Shown here piece after piece: positions 16,183 to 26,350 of a DNA stretch of 54,527 bases. A program made the position numbers and the translations under genes. Location: positions 3,452 to 57,978 of the forward strand of contig DIWF01000035.1 of NCBI GenBank assembly GCA_002422545.1, given 5' to 3'. Under the pieces are notes generated by a model, which was not told the DNA's origin, ran no database searches, and saw only the letters and a program-made list of their open reading frames with translations. How positions within the stretch are numbered: position 1 is the stretch's first letter; every line of letters starts with the position of its first letter. The stretch is from Firmicutes bacterium UBA6113 (GTDB lineage: Bacteria; Bacillota; Clostridia; Tissierellales; Sedimentibacteraceae).

Positions 16183-18318
16183 ATGAAAAAACGTGTAAAA
16201 AGCAATACTAACCTTCAAAATAAAAAGAGAATGTTGGTATTTTTGCTTTGCTTTTTTTTAGTTACAATCGCTTTAGTTGTAAGACTTGGATTCATTCAGC
16301 TCATAAACGGTGAAGAATACAAGAAACAGGCCATGGAAAACTGGTCCAGAGATATTACCATAAGCGCAAAAAGAGGAACAATTTATGACGCCAAAGGAAA
16401 GAAACTGGCTGTCAGCGTAAATTCAAACACAGTAACTTGTTTTCCTGCAGATGTGAAAAAGGGAGTGCAGACTCCTGAGGAACCAAGGGAAGAATCCCAG
16501 GAAGCTGGGGAAAACACAGAAGGATTTTTTACGGGGCTTCTTAAAAGACTAAACAAATCAATGTTCTCTGAAAGTGCAGCAGTGGAAAATATTCCGGTAA
16601 ACACGAACACTCCTGAAGAAACAGCCACAATTCTCGCAGAAATTCTTCAGATGGAATATGATGAAGTTTATAAAAAAATAACTTCGAACTATTCATACGT
16701 GGTTCTGAAGAAATGGATTACAGATGAGCAGGCACAGGCCATAAGAGACAAGGGGTTAAGCGGAATAAACATAATTGAAGACAACAAAAGAATATATCCA
16801 TATGGAAATTTTGCACCTTATGTAATAGGATTTACAAATGTTGACCAGGACGGACTTTATGGTGTGGAAGCAACATACAACGATTACTTGACGGGTATTC
16901 CGGGACGTACGGTAGTTAACACCGATGCATACGGAAGAGAGCTTCCATTTGGTTACAATGAATACTATGAATCAAAGGACGGCTTAGGAGTCGTTCTTAC
17001 AATAGATGAGGTTATACAGCACTATGCTGAGTCAAACGCTGAAAAAGTTTTAGCAGATTACAATGCAAAAAGAGCAACAATTGTAGTAATGGATCCTAAC
17101 AACGGAGATATTCTGGCATTAGCTTCAAAACCCGATTACGACCCCAACGAGCCAAAGGAACCTGTTGATGAGAAAACAAGCACTGAATGGGCGGCGTTAT
17201 CTAACGAGGATCTGCAGAAGGCATGGTTCAACATGTGGAGAAATCCAGCCGTAAACGATATTTATGAACCGGGTTCTACTTTCAAGCTTATAACCACAGC
17301 AATAGCTCTTGAAGAAAACACGGCTTCCCTTGAATCAACATATTTCTGCGACGGATTTGTAAGACAGATACCAGGAGAGAATATCAAATGCTGGAGATAT
17401 TACAGGCCGCATGGACAGCAGACATTGTCAGAGGCAATTCAGAATTCATGCAATGACGCATTGGCGCAAATGGGCCTTGACATTGGCAAGGATTTATTCT
17501 ACAAATATTTAAAATCATTTGGTTTTGAGGAACAATCAGGTATAATGCTTAACGGCGAAGCCCTTGGCCTTATTAAGGAACCTATAAACATGAAGGATGT
17601 TGACGTGGTTACCCAGGCTTTCGGCCAGGGAGTCGCAATAACACCAATACAGTTGGTGGGTGCTGTTTCAGCCATATCAAACGGCGGAAATCTCATGGAG
17701 CCGAGAATTGTGAAACAGCTCATAGATGAAGAAGGAAATGTTGTTAAAAATTTCGATACTGTTGTCAGAAGAAAAGTCATTTCAGATGAAACATCAAAGA
17801 CGATGCTGCAGATTATGAAAGAATCGGCTGAATCAGGAACAAAACAAGCTTACAGGGCAGGCTACAGAATAGGCGGAAAGTCGGGGACTGCTCAAAAGGT
17901 CATAGACGGACACTATGAAGACGGAAAATTCATATCTTCATTTGTAGGGGTTGCCCCTGTAGATAATCCCAAAGCCGTGGCGCTGGTAATGGTTGACGAG
18001 CCGGACAGAAACATAGGATACTATGGGAGCATTGTTGCCGGACCGGTTGCAGCGGATTTGCTTGAAAATATAATGAAGTATTACGATGTTGAACCTGTTT
18101 ATACTGAAGAAGAACTTGGAAAGGTCGAAGCACAGATTGTTGAAGTTCCGGATCTTTTGGGACTTACAATCGCAGAAGCAACTGAAAAAATTATCAGGGC
18201 GGGCTTGGAAAGCAATATCACCATTGAAGTCGAAGCTGACAGAATTGTTAAATCTCAATTCCCTAAAGCTGGCGAAAAGGTTGTGAAGGGTTCTGTGGTC
18301 ACATTGATATTGAACTAG
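16183..18318 (+). CDS. Class B penicillin-binding protein with one PASTA domain (FtsI/SpoVD type)
   Basis: Transpeptidase that crosslinks septal or spore peptidoglycan. One membrane segment lies at about 17-38, then a dimerisation/pedestal region (to about 260) with an acidic insert at about 97-113. The transpeptidase domain has STFK (365-368), SCN (422-424) and KSGT (566-569). A single PASTA domain covers about 654-711. Bacillus has two genes here, pbpB (two PASTA) and spoVD (one PASTA). This window has only one, whose single PASTA resembles SpoVD but which may serve vegetative division. A terminator-bearing repeat follows. Confidence 0.93.
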   Translation: MKKRVKSNTNLQNKKRMLVFLLCFFLVTIALVVRLGFIQLINGEEYKKQAMENWSRDITISAKRGTIYDAKGKKLAVSVNSNTVTCFPADVKKGVQTPEEPREESQEAGENTEGFFTGLLKRLNKSMFSESAAVENIPVNTNTPEETATILAEILQMEYDEVYKKITSNYSYVVLKKWITDEQAQAIRDKGLSGINIIEDNKRIYPYGNFAPYVIGFTNVDQDGLYGVEATYNDYLTGIPGRTVVNTDAYGRELPFGYNEYYESKDGLGVVLTIDEVIQHYAESNAEKVLADYNAKRATIVVMDPNNGDILALASKPDYDPNEPKEPVDEKTSTEWAALSNEDLQKAWFNMWRNPAVNDIYEPGSTFKLITTAIALEENTASLESTYFCDGFVRQIPGENIKCWRYYRPHGQQTLSEAIQNSCNDALAQMGLDIGKDLFYKYLKSFGFEEQSGIMLNGEALGLIKEPINMKDVDVVTQAFGQGVAITPIQLVGAVSAISNGGNLMEPRIVKQLIDEEGNVVKNFDTVVRRKVISDETSKTMLQIMKESAESGTKQAYRAGYRIGGKSGTAQKVIDGHYEDGKFISSFVGVAPVDNPKAVALVMVDEPDRNIGYYGSIVAGPVAADLLENIMKYYDVEPVYTEEELGKVEAQIVEVPDLLGLTIAEATEKIIRAGLESNITIEVEADRIVKSQFPKAGEKVVKGSVVTLILN

Positions 18319-18495
18319 ACGGAACGCGCTGCGTTTTGTCAGGTTGATGACAAAGTAACATTTGACGTTGTCATTCTGAGGGCGACACGTAAGAATCTCG
18401 TATTTTCAATAAAAATGAGATCCTTCACTTTCGTTCAGGATGACAGCGTCGGGGTTTGTCAATGGTCTGACGGAACTTCTGCGTTCCGTCTTTTT
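18318..18495 (+). repeat. Family C repeat C1 flanked by duplicated terminator hairpins
   Basis: Hairpin copy 1, GACGGAACGC/GCGTTTTGTC (18318-18340), starts in the PBP stop codon. A body of about 128 bases follows, with TGTCATTCTGAG near the left and TTCAGGATGACA near the right as an imperfect inverted repeat. Hairpin copy 2, GACGGAAC/GTTCCGTC (18469-18476, 18483-18490), has a T5 tract and is a good terminator. GACGGAAC and CTGCGTT occur in both copies. In 18319-18674 there is otherwise only the murE promoter; no gene is seen. Confidence 0.75.
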
Positions 18496-18606
18496 GTTAA
18501 ATCAATTTTACAAATATATAAGTTTGTTATAGAAATTTGCTGCATTTTTTACCACATTTTTCAGCAAAGGTATTCTTAAAAATGGTTATGGGACATACAG
18601 TATTTA

Positions 18607-18635
18607 TTGTATTTGCATTTTAAATATGATAAAAT
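18607..18635 (+). promoter_or_regulatory. Candidate promoter for murE
   Basis: TTGTAT (18607-18612), a 17-base spacer and TAAAAT (18630-18635). With the terminator at 18469-18495 this splits the cluster into two transcripts. Confidence 0.55.
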
Positions 18636-18674
18636 TGCATATAATAACATACACTTTAATAGAGGAGCAATATT

Positions 18675-20159
18675 ATGAAAATTAAAAATTTGCTTGAAGA
18701 AATTGATTATGAAAGTTTTGCAGGCGATGAAAATATTAACATAACCGGCATTACAAACGACTCGCGAAAGGCAAAAATAGGCGATATTTTTGTTGCTATA
18801 AAAGGCTATACCTCAGACGGACACAAGTTCATTGAAAGCGCTGTAAAAAACGGAGCTTCTGCCGTAATGTGCGATCACATTCCTGAAGAAGTTAAAGATA
18901 CAAGCAACTTTATCGTAGTCAAATCACCGAGAGAAACCATGGCGCCGACTGCCGACGTAATTTACGGCCGCCCGTCAGAAAAAATAAATATAACCGGCGT
19001 GACCGGAACAAACGGCAAGACCAGCACTACATATCTTTTAAAAGGAATTTACGACCATCTTGGAGAAAAATCAGGAATAATCGGAACAATGGGCGTATTG
19101 ATTCATGAAGAAAAAATAAAAATTGACAACACTACTCCTGAAGCTGCCGATATACAAAACTACCTGTCCAGAATGGCTGAAAAAAATGTAACTCACTGTT
19201 TTATGGAAGTTTCTTCACATGCTCTTGAACTGAACAGAGTTGACAATGTGAACATTGATGTGGGAATTTTCACCAACCTTACAAGGGATCACCTTGATTT
19301 TCACAAAACAATGGAAAATTATTATCTTGCAAAGAAAAAATTGTTTTACATAACAAAGGTAAACAACATAATCAATGTTGATGACCCTTACGGTTCAAGG
19401 CTTTACAAGGAGCTAAAATCTGACGGAATAAAAGCACTTTCAACAGGAATAGAAAATGCTGCTGACATAAAGGCTTCAAATTTAATTACAACTATGAAGG
19501 GTACGTCATTTGATCTGAACATTATGGGAGTTGAAAAGAAGGTTCATGTGAACACTCCGGGAAAATTCAGCGTTCTTAATTCTCTGGGAGCTCTTGGGGC
19601 AGCATATTGCCTTGGAGTTGACATTGATGACATAATTGCATCGCTGGCTGAAATTAAGGGTGTGAAGGGAAGGTTTGAAATACTTGAAAATAAACTTGAC
19701 TGCACAATAATACTTGATTTTGCCCATACTCCCGACGGCCTTCAAAAGGTTATGGATACAATAGTCGAATTTGCCGAAGGAAGAAAAATTGTAATGTTTG
19801 GAGCAGGCGGTGAAAGAGATTTGTCAAGAAGAGCGCCAATGGGTGAAATTGCAGGAAAGTATTGCGACTTAAGCATACTTACTTCAGATAATCCTCGTTT
19901 TGAAGATCCATACGACATATGCGTTGAAATTTCTAAAGGTGTTGAAAAAGCCGGAGGAAAGTACGAAATAATAGTAGAAAGAGACAAAGCAATTTATTAT
20001 GCTGTTGACAATTCCAAATCTAAGGACGTAATATTGTTGGCGGGAAAATCTACGGAGCCTTACCAGGATATGGGTACAGAAAAAGTTCCGTACGATGAAG
20101 GATACATTGCGAAAATGGCAATAATAGATGTAGAGAAAAAAAGAGGATTAAGGAATTAG
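18675..20159 (+). CDS. murE: UDP-MurNAc-L-Ala-D-Glu:meso-DAP ligase
   Basis: Cytoplasmic ATP-dependent ligase adding the third amino acid to the peptidoglycan precursor (494 aa). The ATP loop is TGTNGKTST (110-118). DNPR (405-408) in TSDNPRFEDP is the motif that selects meso-diaminopimelate, so the wall is predicted to be DAP type. Three Mur ligase domains are complete. It is the first gene of the second transcript, with RBS GAGGAG. murF does not follow, as also in Bacillus, and must be elsewhere. Confidence 0.96.
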   Translation: MKIKNLLEEIDYESFAGDENINITGITNDSRKAKIGDIFVAIKGYTSDGHKFIESAVKNGASAVMCDHIPEEVKDTSNFIVVKSPRETMAPTADVIYGRPSEKINITGVTGTNGKTSTTYLLKGIYDHLGEKSGIIGTMGVLIHEEKIKIDNTTPEAADIQNYLSRMAEKNVTHCFMEVSSHALELNRVDNVNIDVGIFTNLTRDHLDFHKTMENYYLAKKKLFYITKVNNIINVDDPYGSRLYKELKSDGIKALSTGIENAADIKASNLITTMKGTSFDLNIMGVEKKVHVNTPGKFSVLNSLGALGAAYCLGVDIDDIIASLAEIKGVKGRFEILENKLDCTIILDFAHTPDGLQKVMDTIVEFAEGRKIVMFGAGGERDLSRRAPMGEIAGKYCDLSILTSDNPRFEDPYDICVEISKGVEKAGGKYEIIVERDKAIYYAVDNSKSKDVILLAGKSTEPYQDMGTEKVPYDEGYIAKMAIIDVEKKRGLRN

Positions 20160-20176
20160 TCACAAAGGAGTTTAAC

Positions 20177-21151
20177 ATGCAAGGCAGCGGACAAATAATA
20201 AGAGTAATAATTGTATCATTTTTAATAGCACTGTTTCTTGGGCCGGTTGTAATACCGGTGCTGAAGCGCCTGAAAGTGGGACAAAGCATCAGGGAGGAAG
20301 GCCCTAAGTCTCACTACAGCAAGTCAGGCACTCCGACCATGGGAGGAATAATAATTGTATTAGCAGTACTAATTGCAATAGCTACTAGCGGCTATTACAC
20401 TCAGGAAATATGGGCTGTGATGTTTTTTATATTTGGATTTGGATTTATTGGATTTTTAGACGATTATATAAAAGTTGTACTCAAAAGAAATTTGGGACTC
20501 CGGGCATATCAGAAAATTTTAGGTCAGGTAGTGTTTGCTGTCCTTCTGGCACTGTACGGCTCAAAGTACAGTGTAGACGGCACAAAGCTTGTAATACCAT
20601 TTGCCAACGCAGTTATTGACCTTGGTGTATTGTATGTTCCATTTGTTGTTTTTGTAATTTTGGGAATTGTAAATGCCGTCAACTTAACAGACGGCCTTGA
20701 CGGACTTAACACCGGCGTCACTTTGATTGTTATGGCAACATTCAGCCTTATAACAAACAGTCTGAGAGATACAAATTCAATTTACGGCGGGATAGCCATA
20801 GTGAGCGCTGCAGTAACAGGGGCATGTCTTGGATTTTTAAGGCACAATGCAAATCCTGCAAAAGTGTTCATGGGAGACACAGGATCTTTAGCTCTTGGCG
20901 GAGCTGTTGCTGCTGTTGCTGTTCTTTCAAACATGGTTTTACTGATACCAATCATAGGCGGCATTTATTTTGCAGAAGCATTGTCTGTAATCATACAGGT
21001 TCTTCATTATAAGAGGACTAAAAGAAGAATTTTCAAAATGGCTCCCTTGCACCACCATTTTGAAATGTGCGGCTGGAAGGAAACAAAAGTTGTGGGAGTA
21101 TTTTGGATTGTAACTGTTATATTGGCATTTATAGGCATTTATTCTATATAG
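20177..21151 (+). CDS. mraY: Phospho-MurNAc-pentapeptide transferase
   Basis: Membrane enzyme that moves phospho-MurNAc-pentapeptide from UDP to undecaprenyl phosphate, making lipid I. The 324 residues have about ten membrane segments and the catalytic motifs DDYIK, NLTDGLDGLN, FMGDTGSLALGG and LHHHFE. It lies 17 bases after murE and before murD, the usual order. Confidence 0.97.
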   Translation: MQGSGQIIRVIIVSFLIALFLGPVVIPVLKRLKVGQSIREEGPKSHYSKSGTPTMGGIIIVLAVLIAIATSGYYTQEIWAVMFFIFGFGFIGFLDDYIKVVLKRNLGLRAYQKILGQVVFAVLLALYGSKYSVDGTKLVIPFANAVIDLGVLYVPFVVFVILGIVNAVNLTDGLDGLNTGVTLIVMATFSLITNSLRDTNSIYGGIAIVSAAVTGACLGFLRHNANPAKVFMGDTGSLALGGAVAAVAVLSNMVLLIPIIGGIYFAEALSVIIQVLHYKRTKRRIFKMAPLHHHFEMCGWKETKVVGVFWIVTVILAFIGIYSI

Positions 21152-21187
21152 TCACATAAAATAATAGTGGACTAAAGAGAGGTAAAA

Positions 21188-22564
21188 ATGAAAAATAAGA
21201 AAATACTTGTTATCGGGCTTGGAGTTTCAGGAATGGCATGCATTAAAGCCCTTCATAAACTGGGAGCTGTTATATACGCATATGACGAATCACCAAAGGA
21301 AAAGTTATATGAAAAGCTTGAAGAGCTCAGTTCAATTGATGCTGAGTATTTCTTTGGAAGCGGTGAAATAGATAAAATTCCTATGGATGAGCTTGATTTT
21401 GCAATAAAAAGTCCCGGAATAAAGTATGAAGTGCCCATTGTTCTTAAACTAATAGAAAAAAACATTAAGATAATAAGCGACGTTGAAGCTGCCTACATGG
21501 TTACTGAAGCTTCATTCATATCAATTACGGGAACAAACGGCAAGACAACAACAACAACTCTCATAGGAGAAATTGTAAAGGAAGACGGCAGAAACTGCAA
21601 GCTTACAGGAAACATAGGCTTTGGAATTTTTGACGATGCCATGAATTCAAAGCCAGGTGATGTGCTGGTTGCCGAGGTAAGCAGTTTTCAGCTTGCCGGA
21701 ACATATGACTACAAGCCTCAAATCAGTGTTATAACAAACATAACTCCTGACCACATGGATTATCACCACACAATGGAAAATTACGTTGAAGCTAAATTTA
21801 AAAACGTATTAAATCAAGATGAAAATGACTATGCAATATTAAATTACGAAGATGAAATCATAAGGAATTATTCCTGCAACATAAGAGCAAAAAAAATATT
21901 TTTCAGCTCCGAAAGAGTACTTAGTAGAGGAATTTTTGTCCTTGACGGAAATATGGTTTACAAAAACGGAAATGATACGATTTCTATCATAAACACAAGG
22001 GATATTTTCATTCCTGGCAAACACAACCTGGAAAATGCAATGGCAGCCACTGGAGCAGCCATAGCCCTTGGAGTTGAAAAAGAAACAATAGCAAAAGTGT
22101 TAAAAGAATTCAAAGGCGTGGAGCACAGGCTTGAATTTTGCGGTGAATACAACAAAGTCAAGTTTTACAATGATTCAAAGGGAACAAATCCCGATGCTTC
22201 CATTAAGGCGGTTCAAGGAATAGAAAAACCAATTGTGCTCATTGCAGGTGGTTACGACAAGAAATCACAGTATGACGAATTTATACAATCATTTGACAAA
22301 AAGGTCAAAGCTCTGGTGTTGCTTGGCCAGACTGCAGATGACATAGAAGCATGTGCACGCAGGTATGGATTCACAAACATATATCGAGTTCAAAATATGG
22401 ATGAAGCAGTGAAAAAATGCTTCGAATTAAGCGAAGAAGGCGACAATGTTGTTCTTTCTCCCGCATGCGCAAGCTGGGGAATGTACCCTAACTACGAGGT
22501 GAGAGGAAGAGACTTTAAGGAAAGGGTTAAATATTATGGAGGAAGCAGTACACAAAGCAGGTAA
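21188..22564 (+). CDS. murD: UDP-MurNAc-L-alanine:D-glutamate ligase
   Basis: Second amino-acid ligase of the precursor pathway (458 aa). An N-terminal Rossmann motif GLGVSGMA binds the uridine nucleotide, the ATP loop is GTNGKTTT (115-122), and the C-domain has DSKGTNPDA and LSPACASWGM, typical of MurD. The last 29 bases overlap ftsW, indicating coupled translation. Confidence 0.97.
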   Translation: MKNKKILVIGLGVSGMACIKALHKLGAVIYAYDESPKEKLYEKLEELSSIDAEYFFGSGEIDKIPMDELDFAIKSPGIKYEVPIVLKLIEKNIKIISDVEAAYMVTEASFISITGTNGKTTTTTLIGEIVKEDGRNCKLTGNIGFGIFDDAMNSKPGDVLVAEVSSFQLAGTYDYKPQISVITNITPDHMDYHHTMENYVEAKFKNVLNQDENDYAILNYEDEIIRNYSCNIRAKKIFFSSERVLSRGIFVLDGNMVYKNGNDTISIINTRDIFIPGKHNLENAMAATGAAIALGVEKETIAKVLKEFKGVEHRLEFCGEYNKVKFYNDSKGTNPDASIKAVQGIEKPIVLIAGGYDKKSQYDEFIQSFDKKVKALVLLGQTADDIEACARRYGFTNIYRVQNMDEAVKKCFELSEEGDNVVLSPACASWGMYPNYEVRGRDFKERVKYYGGSSTQSR

Positions 22565-23657
22565 AAAGACTGTAGACTGGGTTTTAGTGTTTATTATTGT
22601 AGTATTGGTTCTCTTTGGTTTTTTGATGGTTTACAGTTCCAGTTATCCTGACGGCTATTATAAATTTGACGGGGATCCGTTTTATTTTCTTAAAAAACAG
22701 GTAATAGCCGCTGTAATAGGAATGACCGGAATGATTTTTTTCGCCAATATGCCTTATAAAATATATTCTAAGTTTAGCAAGTTGATTCTTATTGCATGTG
22801 TGGGATTTGCCCTTTTGACGGTGATTATGGGAATTGCTTCTAACGGAGCACAAAGGTGGATAAATATTGGCGGTATAACATTTCAGCCTTCAGAAATAAT
22901 TAAAATAGGCGGAGTTTTATACATGGCTGATTATTTTGACCGAAACCGCAAAAATATGAGTTCCTTTACAAAAGGGTTCATTCCTTCAATGCTTTTCATA
23001 GGAGTTTTCTGCGGACTTATTGCAATGCAGGACGACCTGAGCACCGCCATAATTCTCGGTGGAACTCTCATGGTTATGTTTTTCTGCGCAGGAGCTAGGC
23101 TCGGCCACTTGTTTCTTCTTGTGGGAGCAGCTGTATTAGGTGTTGTTGTTATGATTGCAATGCAGCCATATAGAATAACAAGAATAATAGTCTTCTTTGA
23201 TCCGTTTAAATACAAGCAGGACCAGGGGTGGCAGATAATACAGTCCTTATATGCCCTTGGAACCGGCGGATTGTTCGGAATGGGAATTGGGAAAAGCAGA
23301 CAAAAGTTTTTTTATCTCCCGGAAGCATACAATGACTTTATATTTTCAATAATAGGCGAAGAATTGGGTTTCATAGGATGTGTATTTGTAATGCTTGGTT
23401 TTGTGGTTTTTGCCTGGAGAGGGTTAAGAATATCCATGAACACTGAAGATTTTTTCGGAAGCCAGTCGGCTTTAGGGCTTACAACCCTGGTTCTTGTTCA
23501 GTTCATGATACATGTTGCCGTAGCAACATCATCAATGCCTCCAACAGGAAGAGCCCTTCCGTTTATAAGCGCAGGGGGATCATCCCTGATGTTTCTTCTT
23601 TGCTCCATGGGGATTTTATTAAATATTTCAAAATATTCAAATACATACAGAAGTTGA
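22536..23657 (+). CDS. ftsW: SEDS glycosyltransferase FtsW/SpoVE
   Basis: Polytopic lipid II polymerase of the SEDS family, working with a class B PBP, here presumably the one at 16183. The 373 residues have about ten membrane segments and the family motifs AQRWINIGG, QDDLSTA, EELGFIG and ISAGGSSLMF near the C-terminus. It sits between murD and murG, as spoVE does in Bacillus. Whether it serves vegetative division, spores or both cannot be told. The start ATG lies inside murD. Confidence 0.94.
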   Translation: MEEAVHKAGKKTVDWVLVFIIVVLVLFGFLMVYSSSYPDGYYKFDGDPFYFLKKQVIAAVIGMTGMIFFANMPYKIYSKFSKLILIACVGFALLTVIMGIASNGAQRWINIGGITFQPSEIIKIGGVLYMADYFDRNRKNMSSFTKGFIPSMLFIGVFCGLIAMQDDLSTAIILGGTLMVMFFCAGARLGHLFLLVGAAVLGVVVMIAMQPYRITRIIVFFDPFKYKQDQGWQIIQSLYALGTGGLFGMGIGKSRQKFFYLPEAYNDFIFSIIGEELGFIGCVFVMLGFVVFAWRGLRISMNTEDFFGSQSALGLTTLVLVQFMIHVAVATSSMPPTGRALPFISAGGSSLMFLLCSMGILLNISKYSNTYRS

Positions 23658-23748
23658 GAAAGTATTACAGCAGGCAATAAATTCTTTGCCTAGGAAATAC
23701 AATGACAATAAATTGATCCAGAATAAAATAAAGGAAAGTGATTAATAA

Positions 23749-24876
23749 ATGAGAGTACTTATAACCGGCGGAGGAACCGGGGGACACATAAACCCTGCCT
23801 TGGCCATTGCCCAAAAGGTGAGACTTGCCGATCCGTCCAATGAAATATTATATGTAGGTACAAAAAATGGAATGGAAAGCGAACTTGTTCCTAAAGAGGG
23901 GTTTGAATTCAGATATGTTACTGCAAAATACCTCAGGAGAAGTTTAACCATTGAAAACATAAAGACAATTTTTGCCTCATTCAAGGGAGTTATGGAAGCT
24001 TCAAGAATAATTAAGGCTTTCAAACCTGACATAGTTGTTGGAACAGGAGGGTATGTGTGCGGACCTGTTGTTCTTGCAGCAAGCCTTAAAAAAATACCAA
24101 CCATGATACATGAGCAGAATGTTTTTCCGGGAATCACAAACAAACTCCTGTCAAAGGTTGTTGATATAATTATCATTAGTTTTAAGGATGCTGAAAATTA
24201 TTTCCCCAAAGATGCAGCAAATAAGCTTGTGCTTGTTGGAAATCCTGTGAGAAAAGATATTCTTACAGCCGACAGGAGAAAATCCAGGGCTAACTTTAAA
24301 TTGAATAGTGACGATATATTTATATATTCCTTTGGAGGCAGCGGGGGACAAATAAGTTTAAATGAAGCAATATTAGAAACAATAGAAAAATACAACGGTA
24401 AAAAAGGTATTAAAATTCTTCATATAACAGGCAAGAAACATTATGAAAAGTTCATGGAAGAACTTAACAAAAAAGTGAAAATTGAGAGCAATATTGAAAT
24501 CAGGGATTACATGTATGATGCGGCAACTGCACTTTCTGCATCAGACATAGTCATAGGAAGTGCCGGAGCAATTACTATTGCTGAAATTACAGCCATAGGA
24601 GTGCCTTCCATACTTATACCCAAGACATATACTGCAGAAAACCACCAGGAATACAATGCCCGTGCACTTGAAAAGGAAGGTGCAGCAAAGGTGATTCTTG
24701 AAAAGGATTTAAAAGGAAATGAGCTTATTAAGGCTATTGAGGAAATAATCGACAACAAAAATGTTCTTGGGGCAATGAGCTTAAATTCAAAAAGAATGGG
24801 AAGCACAGATGTTGAAGGAAAAATATATGAAGCAATGGTGAAACTGATCAACTTAAAAACCAAAAGTAACAAGTAA
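23749..24876 (+). CDS. murG: UDP-GlcNAc:lipid I N-acetylglucosaminyltransferase
   Basis: Peripheral membrane GT28 enzyme that adds GlcNAc to lipid I to make lipid II (375 aa). It has the N-terminal loop GGGTGGHINPALAIA (about 6-20), GTGGYVCGPVVLAA, the GGSGGQ loop, and the C-terminal GSAGAITIAEITAIGVPSILIP signature, with the family ending in the HQEYNA loop. A 91-base gap separates it from ftsW, and the start follows a GGAAAG site. Confidence 0.97.
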   Translation: MRVLITGGGTGGHINPALAIAQKVRLADPSNEILYVGTKNGMESELVPKEGFEFRYVTAKYLRRSLTIENIKTIFASFKGVMEASRIIKAFKPDIVVGTGGYVCGPVVLAASLKKIPTMIHEQNVFPGITNKLLSKVVDIIIISFKDAENYFPKDAANKLVLVGNPVRKDILTADRRKSRANFKLNSDDIFIYSFGGSGGQISLNEAILETIEKYNGKKGIKILHITGKKHYEKFMEELNKKVKIESNIEIRDYMYDAATALSASDIVIGSAGAITIAEITAIGVPSILIPKTYTAENHQEYNARALEKEGAAKVILEKDLKGNELIKAIEEIIDNKNVLGAMSLNSKRMGSTDVEGKIYEAMVKLINLKTKSNK

Positions 24877-24928
24877 TATGAAATTGCATAACATATTATA
24901 TGATTATCTGAATCAGTACAAAAACGAA

Positions 24929-24952
24929 GCAAGTTATATTTATATAACTTGC
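24929..24952. other. Perfect hairpin between murG and murA
   Basis: GCAAGTTATA (24929-24938) pairs perfectly with TATAACTTGC (24943-24952), loop TTTA. It has no T-tract, so it is not a classical terminator. A second small inverted repeat, CCGGA/TCCGG, lies near 24990-25006. These may tune mRNA stability or murA expression. Confidence 0.5.
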
Positions 24953-25042
24953 ATTGCATTCTCAGGATGAGATAGTCATATTGCGGTTTCCGGAATGTAT
25001 ATCCGGTTAATCCATTATGTTACTTGTTGCGGAGGGATAAAG

Positions 25043-26299
25043 ATGGGAAGCTTTATAATTGAAGGGAGAAACAGCTTAGAAGGAATAGTTGACATAGGCG
25101 GTTCAAAAAATGCTGCTCTTCCTATTTTAGCCAGTACGGTTATCAGTGGAAGAGAATATCTTCTTGAAAATATACCAGACATCGAAGATGTGAAAGATAT
25201 GCTGGAAATATTACAAGATATGGGATGCGCGGTTCAATATGACAACGGTGTTGCTCTCATTGACACAAGAGGACTTAATACTTCTAAGGTACCGGAAAAA
25301 CTTGTTAGAAAAATCAGATCGTCAATAATATTGATGGGTGCTGTTCTCCAAAGGACAGGGAGTGTTGAAATTGCATATCCCGGTGGATGCGAAATAGGAC
25401 TTCGTCCCATAGATTTGCATCTGAAGGGTTTAAGAAAACTTGGAGTTGAGATTGTTGAAAAAAGTGGACTTTTAGTCGGCAAGGTAACAGAACCATCTGG
25501 CTGTGAAATTCAGCTTGACTACCCAAGTGTGGGCGCAACAGAAAATATTATGTTGTTTGCCGTTGGAATACCAGGAAAGACAGTGATTTATAACCCTGCG
25601 AAAGAACCGGAAATAGTTGACTTACAGAACTTTTTGAACACATGCGGATACAGTGTGAACGGTGCAGGAACAGGATCAATAATAATAGAAGGAAAAAAAC
25701 CAGAAAACACAGACACTGTAGAATATAAGATTATTTCCGACCGTATTGAGGCAGGAACTTATTTGAGTGCAGCATCATCGATGAAGAGCAAAATTTACAT
25801 AAGAAATATAGAAAAATCTCATTTCAAGTCAATTACTTCAATATATGAAGATGCAGGTTGTGAAATAAGAGAAACTCATGGAACAATTGTTATTTCAAAC
25901 CAGGGAAGAATTAAAGCAGTAGAAAAGGTTACAACTCAGCCGTATCCGGGATTTCCAACTGATATGCAGGCACAGTTCATGGCCAGCATGGCAACAGCCG
26001 ACGGCATTTCAATTATAGAAGAAACGGTATTTGACTCTCGGTATAAACACGTACCGGAACTTCAGAAAATGGGAGCAAATATCACGACAATCGGAAGAGT
26101 GGCAGTTATTGAAGGAGTCGACAGACTTTTTAGTGCCGTGGTTGAGGCAAAAGATCTTCGGGGAGGAGCTGCTCTTGTAATAGCAGCTTTAGGAGCTGAA
26201 GGAACTTCAAAGATAAACAACATCTACCACATAAACAGAGGCTATGAGAAATTTGCGCAGAAACTGCAAAATATAGGAGTCTTAATAACAGAAACATAG
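25043..26299 (+). CDS. murA: UDP-GlcNAc enolpyruvyl transferase
   Basis: First committed enzyme of peptidoglycan synthesis, transferring enolpyruvate from PEP to UDP-GlcNAc. The start at ATG 25043 follows GGAGGG (25031-25036); the upstream ATG at 24995 adds 16 unrelated residues. The protein is 418 aa, with catalytic K22-N23 (GGSKNAA) and the loop cysteine C116 in GGCEIGLRPIDLH, the fosfomycin target. In Bacillus, murB occupies this place in the cluster. Confidence 0.97.
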   Translation: MGSFIIEGRNSLEGIVDIGGSKNAALPILASTVISGREYLLENIPDIEDVKDMLEILQDMGCAVQYDNGVALIDTRGLNTSKVPEKLVRKIRSSIILMGAVLQRTGSVEIAYPGGCEIGLRPIDLHLKGLRKLGVEIVEKSGLLVGKVTEPSGCEIQLDYPSVGATENIMLFAVGIPGKTVIYNPAKEPEIVDLQNFLNTCGYSVNGAGTGSIIIEGKKPENTDTVEYKIISDRIEAGTYLSAASSMKSKIYIRNIEKSHFKSITSIYEDAGCEIRETHGTIVISNQGRIKAVEKVTTQPYPGFPTDMQAQFMASMATADGISIIEETVFDSRYKHVPELQKMGANITTIGRVAVIEGVDRLFSAVVEAKDLRGGAALVIAALGAEGTSKINNIYHINRGYEKFAQKLQNIGVLITET

Positions 26300-26350
26300 G
26301 ATTAAAGTTCATCTTTATAAATACTCAAACAGAAAATATCAGGTAAAAAA

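Noticed and set aside
18675..20177. Missing murF taken as an anomaly
   Set aside because: Bacillus-type clusters also pass from murE to mraY, so absence of murF at this place is normal.
23742..24176. 144-codon minus-strand ORF
   Set aside because: Antisense to murG, whose motifs are continuous on the plus strand.
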